Shown: positions 31,656 to 43,059 of the stretch, one piece after another
Position numbering within the stretch: position 1 is the first letter of the stretch
Layout: every line of letters begins with the position of its first letter
Assembly: GCA_036186865.1 (NCBI GenBank)
Contig: AP025053.1
Coordinates: 9,386,031-9,450,030, forward strand
From: Eustoma russellianum
Lineage: Eukaryota; Streptophyta; Magnoliopsida; Gentianales; Gentianaceae
Direction: 5' to 3'
Length of the DNA stretch: 64,000 nt
Position numbers and translations under genes: made by a program
The notes under the pieces: generated by a model
What the model was told of the DNA's origin: nothing
Databases searched by the model: none
What the model saw: only the letters and a program-made list of their open reading frames with translations

Positions 31656-34600
31656 ATGAAGATAATGATCTGGAATGTGCGTGGTATCCGTACTTCTTTA
31701 CCTCGTTTATTATCATTACAACGTAGACATCATCTGCACCTTCTAGTAATTATTGAGCCTAAGCTATGACCATCTTCGTTGGTACATTATAGACTACAAT
31801 TAGGTTTCACCAATGCACTATCAGTTTGTCAGGATAACATTTGGCTGTTTTGGAGTTCGTCTTTTTTGGCTTTACAAGCAGAACGAGTTGGGGCTCAAAA
31901 TCATTCACTGCAATTACAATGGCTGCCTACTGGAGCTCGTTTTTACAGTACATTCATTTATGGCTTACACACTGTGCGGCACGTCGTCCGCTCTGGGAAG
32001 ATATCCAAGAGATACATTCTTTGATTGACTTGCCGTGGCTACTAGGAGGGGATTTCAATACCTTCTTAACATTGGACGAACACAAAGGTCGTTCATCTCC
32101 TTCTCTTCGAACACTGCATGACTTTAATAATTGTGTTTCAGCATGTTCATTACAATCAATAGCTTTTCAATGTACACCATTTACATGGAGTGATGGCAGA
32201 GGACTTGGACGGGTTTGGAGACGGCTAGATAGATATTTATGTACATCAAATTTTTTTGATCTCTTTGCCACCGTCTCGTATCAACATCTCAATCGCACAA
32301 CATCGGATCATTGTCCTATCTACCTTCAGTGTACGGCAGATTGTCCAGCTAGGATCTCCTCGTTTAGATTTCTGGATGTATGGACTACACATTCCGACTT
32401 TAAGCAGTTTGTTACACATCATTGGGGCTCCTTTAACACAACGGGAGGTATGACGGGGTTCTATAGCAAACTTCGGCAACTCAAGCAGAAATTAAGGCAA
32501 TGGAATAAGGATGTCTTTGGGAACATTTTTGATGCCCTTGATCATGCATAACAAGAGACCCTCCGTTATGAGAAAGCATATGATCAGCAGCCGTCTGAAA
32601 TGTCTCGTGAGTTATATCATCGTAGCATGGCTTCATTAGTCAAACAGCAGCACCGAGCTAAATTGTTCTGGAAGCAAAAGCTAACGTAAAATGGATGGAG
32701 GACGGAGACGCCAACACACGATATTACCACCAAATTGTAAAAGAAAAACGTTGGCGGCAAACAATTAGCAGAATATTAGATTACAATGGTGTGGAATATC
32801 AAAATATCGCCGATATTGAGAGTCAGGCTGTCCGCTATTACCAAACATTATTTACGGCAGAACAGTTAACAGATCCATCATCTTTGTTACAGTACATTCC
32901 CACTATACTAACGCCGGCGGACAATGCCATGTTGATGCTTATTCCGGATCTTCAAGAAGTACAAAAAGCAGTCTGGGATCTTAGCCCAACCAGTGCAGCG
33001 GGTCTTGATGGCTTCCCCGGCTCATTCTATCGATCTTTTTGGACTTTAATTAAGTCTGATGTGCATAAAGCGGTTCAAGAATTCTTTATTGGAATGCGTC
33101 CTCCTCCCCAGCTTGCGGCGTCGCTTATTACACTCATTCCAAAGGTATCGAATCCACAGTCATTTAATGATTTTCGTCCTATTTGTTTGACTAACTTTAT
33201 TGCCAACGTCATCACCCGTCTTTTAGCAACACGCCTATGCGAGTTTCTTCCTAGACTTATATCTTCGGAACAAGCAGGATTTCTTAAGGGCCGAGGAATT
33301 ACAGATCATATTCTGTTAGCTCAAGAAATGGTCCACATGCTAGATAAAAAAATTCATGGAGGACATGTTATAGTTAACCTAGATATGGCTAAAGCTTTTG
33401 ACCGAGTGGATTGGACATATCTGCACCATCTTTTATTGAAGTTTGCCTTTGACGCAAAATTAGTGCGTATGATCTTAAATAATTTGTCGGCCACCCGATG
33501 CTCAGTACTCATAAATAGAAAACCGGTGGGTTTCTTCCCAGTCGCAAGCGGGGTGAAGCAAGGGGATCCTTTGTCCCCTTTGCTGTTTATCTTGGCTTCT
33601 GAAGGATTCTCACGTGGAATAAATGCATTAAGGAATTCAGGGGACCTACGTGGTTTTCAGCTGGGACGTGTGCCACATGTCTCGCATTTGGCCTTCGCAG
33701 ATGATTTGGTGGTCTTTCTAAATGGCACTGCATCTAACATACGCAAATTCCAGAATTTTTTGGATATCTATCAGTCTGCATCGGGGCAATTGGTAAATTT
33801 TCATAAAAGTCAAATAGTGGTGGGAAACACAGTTGATGGCTCTAGAGTGTTGAATCAACTTGGTATGCGGTTGGTATCATTACCCATTAAGTACCTTGGC
33901 TCATACTTATATAAGGGTGTCAATCGTTCACGTTACTGTACATCGCTCTTACAACATTTTGATCACCGCCTGAATTCTTGGTCATCGAAGTTGCTCTCCA
34001 TGGATGGTAGACTGGTCCTGATTAGGTATGTTTTGGCGACAATGCCCATACACATCATTGCAAGCTCCAGATTGCCTAAGAGCGTTATAAACACTTTAAA
34101 TAAGAAAATGGCAGATTTCTTATGGAATGGAAGGCATCATTGGATATCTTGGTCACAAGTGTGTCAACCAATTGAGAATGACGGATTGGGCATACGTAAT
34201 TTGGATTTCGTCCAAAAGGTATATGACGGGCAACTATGGTGGAAGTATCACACTTCTAATAAACTATGGGCAACATACAGTCGCGCAAAATATGGTCGCA
34301 GGACAGAACTCTACTCACATATTTATGATTCATCGGTTTGGAAGCGCATTTGCCATATCCACAGCTACATGCACGAATACGTTTATCCTCACCCGGATGA
34401 TTTTCGATGGTTGGCAGACTCTGCGGGCCAATACACTATTAAATCGGCTTATATGTTATTCCATTCGCAAGCCCCATTATTTGATCCATCTAAGTACATC
34501 TGGTGGCGAACCTCACCCCCAGGGGTGAAGGTATTTTTGTGGCGCCTTTGGAGTCATGCTCTTCCCCTAACAAATACTCTTAGAGTATGGCAGGCTATAT

Positions 34601-35513
34601 ACCCTTCACAATGCGCTTTCTGCTTACAACAGTCAGATACGAGAGATCATATTTTTTGCACTGTCCAGCAGTGCAACAACTGTGGACCCATGTATCTTCT
34701 TTGTTTTTGGGGCCTATGCCTCGTCAAGCAACTATACAGGCTTATCTGTGTTGTTGGTGGCGTCGGTCTTCAGATGCGACCATGCAGGGTCATTTACGTG
34801 TGGTGGTTCCCGCTTTTGTAGCATGGGGGATTCGGAAAGAATACACATCTATAAGATTTGGTGATCAAATATTTTCGGCTAATCGACTATATCAACAGAT
34901 TCGTATGAGTATATACACATGGTGTGCATCTGTGCAGGGGTGGAAATTTGCTTAAGCAATTCCTCATCTCGTTACAACTGGGTTTTTCCCATATATAAAA
35001 TTACGACGACATCGTATTGTTAAATGGGCATTGCCAACTTCCGGCAAATTAAAGTTAAACATCGACGCTGCTGCTGGGCGAAAATCAGCAGTAGCAGGGG
35101 CGGTTCTGCGTGATGCCTCTGGGACTTTTATATCGGCCATTTGCTTTGCATTGCCTTGTGTTTCCCCGGTACAGGCTGAATTAATGGCTTTATGGTTGTC
35201 CCTTACTTACTATACGCCGACTTATGATGAACTACATGTCGAAACGGATTGTCGCCAATTGCTACAATTAGTCAGTAATCTTTCAACATACACGGGATCT
35301 TTACATTGGTTCATAAAAAGTACGGTTCACGTTTTGACTCTTAATGCATCCACCCTGGGTTTCTGTCCTCGGGAGGCAAATACGGCCGCACATGCTGTAG
35401 CAAGACATGGCTTCCATGCATCTGGAGTTTCTCACTATGCTACCATGTCTTCGTTGCCCAGTGACGTACGTGCCAACATAATACTTGACACATTACCAAC
35501 AATCAGGCTATGA
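31656..35513 (+). pseudogene. LINE-3 ORF2: endonuclease, reverse transcriptase, RNase H
   Basis: Starts MKIMIWNVRGIR, the usual ORF2 start. Endonuclease motifs: LLGGDFNTFL and TSDHCPIY. Reverse transcriptase: WMEDGDANTRYYH, AAGLDGFPGSFYRSFW, ISSEQAGFLKGRGITDH, VNLDMAKAFDRVDW, GVKQGDPLSPLLF and the catalytic LAFADDLVVF (about 33690). Zinc-binding RT-associated domain with CAFCLQQSDTRDHIF, then RNase H (KLKLNIDAAAG, QAELMAL, ETDCRQLL, REANTAAHAVARHG). Breaks: a TAA near 31766, frame changes between 31770 and 31990, a TAA at 32549-32551, a frameshift near 32690, a frameshift in the T run near 34650, and a TAA near 34954. The reverse transcriptase core (32695-34640) is uninterrupted. Confidence 0.88.
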
Positions 35514-35538
35514 TGCAGTGGCGTGCTTTCTTGGAGGT

Positions 35539-35565
35539 TGCCTATACCAGTCATTGGTGTAGGCA
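35539..35565 (+). other. Hairpin just after the LINE-3 ORF2 stop
   Basis: TGCCTATACCA/TGGTGTAGGCA, 11 pairs with one U-G and a 5-nt loop, 26 nt after the stop. The outer TGCCT/AGGCA pairs match LINE-1 and LINE-2; the inner pairs differ yet still pair. Confidence 0.7.
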
Positions 35566-36018
35566 GCCACGGTATGATTTCTTCTCATTATCTGTTCTGT
35601 TTATCGGCGCATCCATCTTTCCACTTTTTGCTCAATCTGAAGATCATGTTTTTCTTTTTTACACACGTGCTGAGGAACGACCAAGAAATAACACTCAAGA
35701 TCTCTCCAAGTTACAAGGCTACGTATATCCATGGAGGTTGCTCATAGTCATTCGGCTATGGGTAACTTGGGTATGGTTCTATACTTTTTATGACATCCTT
35801 ATGGACATTGATATTGCGCTGGTTACTAATCCACTTTTGCTGCGAGGTTTTCCCATAGAGAGACGGAGACAAGGCTGCCATGTTCTACATTCACAGGCAT
35901 ATCAACAATACGTCTGCATGGAGTTTGATTTCCTACGATTTAGGCTGATCCATTTCACTACCTTATTATATTCTACGCATATTCAATCAGCTAGCCATAT
36001 AAATATGTACGCTTTTTC

Positions 36019-36062
36019 CTTCGTCAAGGTTTTATCCACAAGGGTGGTTTTACTTGACAAGG
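36019..36062 (+). other. Conserved 3' UTR hairpin of LINE-3 with compensatory change
   Basis: GTCAAG (36023-36028) pairs with CTTGAC (36053-36058). LINE-1 and LINE-2 have GCCAAG/CTTGGC. One C-G pair has become T-A on both sides. The nested CCAC-AAGG-GTGG hairpin is unchanged. Confidence 0.75.
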
Positions 36063-36242
36063 TTTTAATGCGGCATATCGTATATGACTGGCGTTTATAC
36101 ATACTTTCAGCGCTTTATGTGCTCTTTGTGTATAAAGACTTGCATAAGTTGTGAACAATGATGTAATAAGGTTTTCTCACACCATAAGTGAGGTTTATTA
36201 ATAATATTTTGCTTATATAAAAAATATATATATATATATATA

Positions 36243-37500
36243 AGGTGAACTTTGCTAAAACAATTGTTGTTATGGTATGTGTGGAATTTGGCATGCAAAT
36301 TGCACGTGAGATGGTCCTTTGAGGGAAGAAAATTGAAAAATACACATACATATACATATATTAGTATAATATTTGGTATGTATGTGTATATATATACTTA
36401 ATATAGACATATATAAATATGTATCTCAGTTGAAAAACGTGATTGAAATTGGTATGATGGCTGAGTGATAGGGCTACCCACTGGATAGCATTGGTTTTAG
36501 CATAAGTTATGGATTGGAGTCGATGAAATCGTATGATTTTATGTGGATTAAATCCGCATATCGGTATCAATTTTTGGTAAAATTGGATAGCATTTTAAGT
36601 TGTGATTTTGGATGATTTGATAGTGGGAATAGGTCGTATATAATAAAAAGAAAATTCTGGTGGTCAGCGCCGGCAGCCAGTGCCGGCACGTGGGCCACAC
36701 GCGTCTGCGAGTGGCTGCACGTGGCTGAGTTGGGTTGGCGCGTGTGGGCGCGTGGGAAGGAATTTTTCCGTGATTTTTACGGCATTGTGTTCAAAATAAA
36801 ATTTCCCATTGGCCTGAGGTGTTGGATGTGAGAAAATGTAGGTGCTGAGGTATTTTAGTGGAGGCCGAGAGGTGAGAAGAGCTTTTGTCAGAAATTAGGG
36901 TTTGGGGTGTGGGGTGGGGCTGGGCTGAGGGTTTAGGGTCTTGGGATGGTTCTGGTCAGTAGTGCAGTAAAGTGGGCTGAGGGTGTTGGGGTGAGATGAG
37001 TTGAGTTGTGTAGTGGGTTGGGAAAAAGTGGTCCAAGGGAATAGCGTGTACGAATATATATGTATATGAGCATATATGGACGTGGGCATATATGCATGTA
37101 TACATATGCGGTTGGGAGTGGTATATTTGGTATTTTTGAATTTTTGGCCATTTGGATTAATTTTTCGGAATTATGTGATATTTGGAGGACATTTAGGCAA
37201 TTTTGGTCATTTTGGCAAAATTTGACATTTTGGTCCACTTTGGTAATTTGGACTAACTTTGGTACTTGGAAATGTTTTTGGAAATTGCATTTGCATACAT
37301 TTTGAAATACACCACTACACTTGAAATATATTGTTAAGCCGAGTTGGTTCTAAACAAACAAAGCGTAGCGTCCAGGTGTAACTACCTAGAATATTCAGGG
37401 AGCACGGACATATTGGCCGCCATTAGGGTGCCATAGAAGTAACTAACTAGAATGTTCAGGGAGTCTATACCATATTGACTATTGGACCATTTTAACCGGA
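36243..37500 (+). other. Del-1 3' LTR, inner part without genes
   Basis: LTR sequence not represented in the shorter 5' LTR. It has AT-rich stretches, a GC-rich segment (36657-36760) with two GCCGGC sites, and a GGGTTTGGGG-like run near 36895-37010. No coding frame is credible. Confidence 0.6.
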
Positions 37501-38322
37501 TTTTGGATATTTTTGAATATTTGGATTTTGGACCGGTTAAGCAGGATTTGGATATTTGGATTTGGACGGAGTTTGACTCGGATTCGGATTTTGGACTTTG
37601 GACCGGCTAATCGGATTTGGAAACTTCGGACTTTTGGACTTTGGAATTTTGAACATTTGGAAATTTGGGCCTTTGAGTTTGGACATTTGGACATCGCATA
37701 TTTGAAGATTTGCATCATCGATTTTTGACTTGGACTAACGTTTGATTGGTTATCGATTGATTTTGACTTGGTTACTGGTCTATTCATTGACTTTGTTGCT
37801 TGATTGCTATAAGGGTAAAATGGTAATTTTATTTGCGAATGAGAAGCATGTTATTATTTTACATTGTTACTTATTTTTTTTACACCTGCTTCTCCGTGTA
37901 TGATCCCTTGGTAAGTACAGTGAGGCTACTTACTGGTCGATGTATATCGCTCATACTATACGTTATTGTTCTTTTGTAGACAAACAGGTATAATATAGGT
38001 ATGCATCAAAGAGGATTAAGGGTAGAGATTTCGAGACTCGAGGATATTCTGATGGTATTTTCAAGGACTTAGTTGAGACAGTTATTTTTGCTACTCGAAG
38101 TTTATGTATTTTGGAGATTTAGTTATTATCTACGTTGACATTTGTATCGGATTTAGTTTTGCCTAGAGAGTTGTATTAATGACGATAATTACTTTATTGA
38201 TGATTTTTATTTTTGATTTCCGCGGACGTGTATTTGTTTCGTTTTGGATGCTTTGTATTTTCCTTAGTGAAATACGGCGGGTGAATCGTTTCGAGTACTA
38301 GGGCTTGGAACGAGTCACTACA

Positions 38323-38560
38323 TTCAACCTACATATAACCACGAGACACCAAGCATGCTTTATATGCTCAATGGTGCCATCGGAGTAATACTTAATTTTA
38401 TAGATCCATTTGGAATCAATAGCACATTTGTCGGGGGGCAAGGTATTGACGTACCAAATTTATTAGCCTCAAGAGCAGCAACCTCATGCTGCATAGTATC
38501 ATGCTAATGTGAGTGCTGAAGAGCCTGTCGAAAATAAGTGGGCTCACCTGGGGAGGAGAT
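38323..38560 (-). pseudogene. copia-1, segment before the RT core (piece 3 of 5)
   Basis: Between Del-1 and the solo LTR. Minus strand reads IDSKWIYKIKYYSDGTIEH followed by KACLVSRGYM, the conserved copia block before the reverse transcriptase core. It then joins VEGVDFHES at 15918 downward once Del-1 is removed. One stop replaces the usual Gln of the RGYxQ motif. Confidence 0.85.
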
Positions 38561-38673
38561 TGTGGCGACCCGTCCCGAGCCCTATTACTCGAAACGACTC
38601 ACCTTCCGTATCTTTCTAAGGAGAATACAAGGTGTCGATACAATTTAATTACATGTCATTAAAGTAACACAAA

Positions 38674-38724
38674 ATTCTTGCTATCGTTAGGATATACTGT
38701 GTATGGTGGTTGTTGTTGTTGTTG
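38674..38724 (+). mobile_element. Tiny retroposon (RTE- or SINE-like 3' end)
   Basis: A 51-bp insert ending in (TTG)n, flanked by a perfect 14-bp duplication TAAAGTAACACAAA (38660-38673 and 38725-38738). The TSD length and (TTG)n tail fit a strongly 5'-truncated RTE-clade LINE or a SINE using its machinery. The family is not identifiable from 51 bp. Confidence 0.5.
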
Positions 38725-39439
38725 TAAAGTAACACAAATTGATATCAGCAGAAACGTTATGAACTAATAACACTCGATAAAATAATAAGCATCATTATAC
38801 AATTCTAGGGAATTCTAAATCGATACAATGGTCAAATGTATATAAACAGTAAACTCCAAAATACATAAATCTCGAATATCGAAATAACTGCCTCAACTAA
38901 ATCGTCAAAAGTCTCATCCGAATATCCTCAGTCTCGAAATCTCCAGTTCTGATCTTCCACGATATGCTAACTTCTTTACCTGCCTATTTGCAAAACTGAT
39001 TGATAGAGGAGGGGAGGGGGTGAGCGACATACATCGCACAGCAAGTAGCCCGACTATATTTACCATGGGATCATACACGGAGAAGCAAGTGTAAATATAA
39101 TAAATAAATAATATAAAATAACATGCTTCTCTTCGCAAATAAATTTACCTTTTTGCCCTTCCTGTACAATCAAGCATGTAAAGCACACGCAACTAATTCA
39201 TCTCACACACAAGTCAATACAATCAAAAACCGTGATGCAGCTTTCCAAATAATGAATGCAACGACTCGGAAATCATTTATCCTTTATTTATTTCCATTTC
39301 ATATCTCCTTTTTCCATTCTCGTATTTCAGTTTCTTTTTCTCATACATAGGCGATTACTCCTTACGTCATCCAAATTGATATTCTTTTCCGTTTTCATCT
39401 TATTTCTATTTTTCGATATCATAGGCGATTGCCCCTTAC

Positions 39440-39630
39440 GGTATCTCTATCCATATTCATTTCTGATATCCATATGCGATTTCCCCTCATGGAATCCATA
39501 TGCGATATCCATTTCTGATATCCATATGCGGTTACCCCTTACAGCATCCATATACGGTATCCATTCCTTATATCCATATGCGGTTACCTCTAGCGACATC
39601 CATATGCGGTATCCATTTCTACCTTTCTGT
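39440..39630 (-). repeat. GGATATGGA-type minisatellite in the solo LTR
   Basis: On the plus strand ATCCATATGCGGT and ATATCCATATGCG phrases recur at roughly 30-45-bp spacing. Equivalent runs occur in Del-1 LTRs (GGATTTGGA) and in the LTR at 59675-59860 (GGATATGGAC). Confidence 0.8.
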
Positions 39631-39944
39631 TTATCACTTTAATTCTATTTCAATCTCAATTTATCATCCACGTGTAAGTATACTCACATTATGCCCACGT
39701 CCATACACGTGCATATACGCGTTTATACTTACGCGTAACGTATAAGTATACCCATGTATATGTCTCCGGCCATACACGTGCATATACACGTTCTGCCCTC
39801 AAAATCACCAACAATCCCGACTTAATCCAAACGATAAAGTTTAGTCAATTTCCGATCATATCCAATACAAATATCCAAATATTCAAATGCGGTCACATAT
39901 TCAATTACGATATCGATGTTCTAAGAACCACCAGTCACATGTAC

Positions 39945-39979
<35 letters not shown>

Positions 39980-41222
39980 CACGATATATATACACATATA
40001 TTCATATACCTTATATTTTTTACTTAACATCTAATATATATACACATATATAAACATATATACCCTTAAAACACAATATCGGCCACTGTCCCAATTATTC
40101 CCTATTTTGTAACTTTCGGCCTTTCAGCAATCATAATATTTACATTTCTACTAACAGCACACAGCTATGTATATATTTACATTTATATGCAGCCAGACAC
40201 AATCATGTGGCCGAATTTTTCTTTTTCTTTTTTTTGGTCTTTTTTCTTTTTACAATTCTGTTTATGCATATACATAAATGGCTATTGTTTATCAAACATA
40301 TAACATTTATAAATAGCCACTGTTAATTGTTAATCAAAGTGTCGTTATGCTATCCAATATTTATAAATTCCAGGCGAGATTTTCAGCCCACTCAACTTTT
40401 AATTCATCAAACATATCATATATATATTCCGTACACAATTCACACTATATGTATATAAATAATTGTATATATTCACATATAATTCAACCAACTATGCAAC
40501 CAAAAGTATTTATGCATGATCCGATTTTGATACGAACATAAAGCCATAAGAGTTATAAAAAAACATAGCAAATATAGTAAAGTTACTTGTCTCGATCAGC
40601 GTATACCATACCGTACAAGAACCGTAGTTGAAATCGGACAAAGTTTGGTCTCTTTTCTTCCTTGAAAACGGCGGCTGACTTGGGCGTTCTTGGGGTGAGA
40701 GCTGCTGTTTTCTTGTGGAAGAGTAGTGTAGGGTTTAATATTATTTTTTTTCTTTTCCTTTAGTGCTGTCGTGTGTGTAATATATATAAGAAAGAAAGGA
40801 ATTTGCATCTCCCTAGCTCCTTATTCCTGGGCGTTGGAGAAAGGCAGCATGGTGCTGCCGCTTTTGCTGGGATAGGAGGGGCTGCCAAATTTTTCTTGCT
40901 GGCTTTGTGGTGCTGCCGATTGTAAGGGGGAATTTTGGTGTGGGGGTGGTTTCGGGTGTATAGATATATATAGGTTTAGGGTGATTAAGTTTAAGTAGTA
41001 TAGTCCTAATAGAATTTGGTATTTGGTATTTAAGTAGTATAGTTCTAATAGAATTTGGTATTTACCAAATACCATATATCTATCTTTTTCTTTTCCTAGT
41101 CTAACTAGGATATTTTATTTTGTCTAGCTTTCTCTTTTTTTTTTTTCTAAAATGCTGCTGTGTGTATATGTGTAATATATGTACGTATATATATTCTCTA
41201 ACGGAAGACACGGGACGTAACA

Positions 41223-42183
41223 GAGATTACCGCAAAAGAGCATGATTTAGAATAAGAAATAAAGTGTGACTAACGGAACAGCATCGACTGAGCCACCGGA
41301 GTGGGAGGGGAAGCGGATAGCACCATCAAAGCCAGGAAAGCAACTTCAAAATACGTAAAATAACATGGAAACTGACGTACTCGAGTACTAGGCACATGAC
41401 GGGCTGGAGCAGATGATGAGGGTTGCTAAAAAACAGGGGAATCCGTACCCGTGGGAACAACTTGTTCAACTCCATCCCAACAAGGTTCATGGGTAAACAG
41501 GGATGGGACCATTGAATTGGAAGGAGTAGAAAAGTGCCATATGGAAATAGAGTCTCCTCGAAATGAACATCACGTGCAACATAAATTTTGTGCAAAGACA
41601 AATCAAACACTTTATACCACTTTTGTACATGAGGATATCCAAGAAAAATGTTAAGGGCAGAACGAGAAACATACTTATCTTTAGAACCATGATAAATGTA
41701 ACCATAACATAAGCAACTAAAAACGCCTAAATGGTCATAAAAAGGCGAGTGTCCCATTATTCATACGGAATTCTATTAGCAATGACAGAAAGGACATGCG
41801 ATTAATAAAAAACATGCAATAAACAAACGTTCGCCCCAAAACTTGATAGACAAACTCGCCTGAAAACGAAGAGCACAAACAACCACCAAAACATGTCTAT
41901 GTTTACATTCTACAGCTCCGTTCTGCAATACAGTATATGCACACAACGTTCAACTTTCAACACCATGATCTGAATAATAAGCAAAAATTTCATTACTAGT
42001 GAACTCCAATTCATTGTATGTATGCACCTTCTTAACTTTGAGATTGAATTACGTACGGACCCAATTAAGAAATAATGTAAATGGCAACACGTCTCTGACT
42101 TATATGCCATCAAATGCACCCAAGTACACTAGTTACGATCATCAACAATGGTCAACAAGTAATGCGCACCTGACAATGTCAGT
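41223..42183 (-). pseudogene. copia-1 integrase (piece 4 of 5)
   Basis: Minus-strand reading from 42183: LSGAHYLLTIVDD (integrase core with the first Asp), CTWVHLMAYKSETC, a degraded EFTSNEIFAYYSDHGV, then NGAVECKHRHVL (glutamate region), LRFQASLSIKFWGE, and later FSCLCYGYIYHGSKDKY and FLGYPHVQKWYKVFDL, the copia block after integrase. Several stops and frame changes. After removing Tat-3 it joins WGPYKPP at 52683 upward in frame. Confidence 0.9.
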
Positions 42184-42982
42184 TGATAAACCAAAGATAA
42201 TTCTGTTAGTCAACAACAATCAACGGCAGAATAATGTGCAAAAGAATTAACTTCTGCAGTTCGGCAGAAATGCACATCTGCTCGGCCATATATCACTTCA
42301 GCTCAGCAAGGTACCGTCCCTCAAAGCACCCGCTTTTTATCAAAGAATATGCTCCAAGGATTTCACCTCGGCATCAAGCTTCAGCTTTGGCTTCAGATAG
42401 AAAGAGGTGCTCAAGATCACTTCATCCAGACCTATCTTTGCACTTCGGCTAGGGAGTTCGGTGCAACTGTGAAGCCATTTGGCTGAGGTACGGTATAAAG
42501 AATGATTACACATCAGGCTTTACAACATGCACACGCCAAGGTAACATCCGCAGACCTACTAGTTACATCAGCAGACCTACTAGCCATATCAGCAGACCTA
42601 CAGCGTCATAGGTCCACTGCTCCAAACAAAGTTCTCATATTTTGTTAGAGGCAAGGGGGGAAGTAACAAAAGCAAGACAACGGACACCAAGCAATGGGAT
42701 CGAAACATTTTCATCTCTCCCAGAGCAAACACACAAAATTTCTCCTCAGTCAAGAACAGTGAGATCTTCCTAACTTTACATACAAAAATCATATCTCAGT
42801 GAGAATGACCCAAACTGACTTGAGCGTCGGAGGGTTTTACCTGGGGTCACACCCCCGGGACCTCTGATTTCTGCTTCCTTGTGCAGGATTTTCAGGAAGT
42901 TATTCCAGTTTACGTACTCAACTACACTAATGACAGTTATTTTGGATCATCCCTGATCCTTGGTGAAGATCCAACTTCACCA
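42184..42982 (+). repeat. Tat-3 5' LTR
   Basis: Begins TGATAAACCAAAG, ends CAACTTCACCA. About 19 bp longer than the 3' LTR because of an extra segment near 42250-42280. Tandem GCAGACCTACTAG phrases recur near 42550-42600. Confidence 0.93.
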
Positions 42983-42983
42983 T

Positions 42984-43003
42984 TTGGCACTAGAAGGAGG
43001 GCC
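42984..43003 (+). other. Tat-3 primer binding site
   Basis: TTTGGCACTAGAAGGAGGG immediately after the LTR; one base differs from the Tat-2 site (GGCGCT). Confidence 0.75.
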
Positions 43004-43059
43004 CTGCAAGTCCCTCAATCCAGAAAAAATTTAAACTCAGAAACAGCCAGCATCATTCC

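Larger units (their letters stand above)
30656..36222 (+). mobile_element. LINE-3: long, best-preserved LINE
   Basis: Plant L1-type LINE inserted in the Del-1 3' LTR. It has most of ORF1, an essentially full-length ORF2 (endonuclease, reverse transcriptase, zinc knuckle, RNase H), a 3' UTR of about 700 bases with the conserved hairpins, and an A/TA-rich tail (36216-36242). The 5' end is cut inside ORF1; the junction near 30656 is approximate and I could not find the target duplication. Confidence 0.9.
15919..38322 (+). mobile_element. Del-1: long-LTR Ty3/gypsy-type element without genes, hosting three later insertions
   Basis: Bounded by a 5-bp duplication TTCAA (15914-15918 and 38323-38327). 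LTRs start TGTTACGTCCCG / TGTTATATCCTG and end CTACA. A PBS TGGTATCAGAGC follows the 5' LTR and a polypurine tract precedes the 3' LTR, so the element points to the plus strand. The own sequence between LTRs is only about 2.36 kb and shows no gag or pol, so it must have moved with help from another element. LINE-2 sits in the 5' LTR, Tat-2 and LINE-3 in the 3' LTR. The group name (Del/Tekay-like) is inference from LTR similarity and the PBS. Confidence 0.9.
22708..38322 (+). repeat. Del-1 3' LTR, interrupted by Tat-2 and LINE-3
   Basis: LTR sequence is 22708-23030, about 30396-30655 and about 36243-38322, near 2.7 kb in total, close to the 2662-bp solo LTR. It ends GAGTCACTACA, then TTCAA. 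It holds the conserved module GTATGATCCC...TATATCGCTCATAC (37896-37960), a GGATTTGGA-rich run (37500-37690) and a GC-rich stretch (36657-36760). Confidence 0.88.
38561..41222 (-). repeat. Solo LTR of the long-LTR gypsy group
   Basis: 2662 bp, begins TGT and ends ACA, with a perfect 5-bp duplication GAGAT (38556-38560 and 41223-41227). On the minus strand it starts TGTTACGTCCCG and ends GGACGGGTCGCCACA, so it is related to the Del-1 LTRs. No internal region, PBS or PPT is present. The usual origin is recombination between two LTRs of one element. It contains the conserved module in reverse (39003-39085) and a GGATATGGA-type repeat (39440-39630). Confidence 0.92.

Noticed and set aside
35510..36154. 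214-codon frame overlapping the LINE-3 ORF2 stop
   Set aside because: Composition is untypical of protein, there is no counterpart in LINE-1 or LINE-2, and it crosses the structured 3' UTR. Chance frame.
36115..37787. Small frames rich in Tyr/Ile/His around 36115-36570 and 36895-37787
   Set aside because: They come from AT-rich or repeat-rich LTR sequence (TACATA, TTTGGA repeats).
42234..42452. Short frame in the Tat-3 LTR repeated at 51969-52151
   Set aside because: LTR duplication explains the two copies; no protein features.
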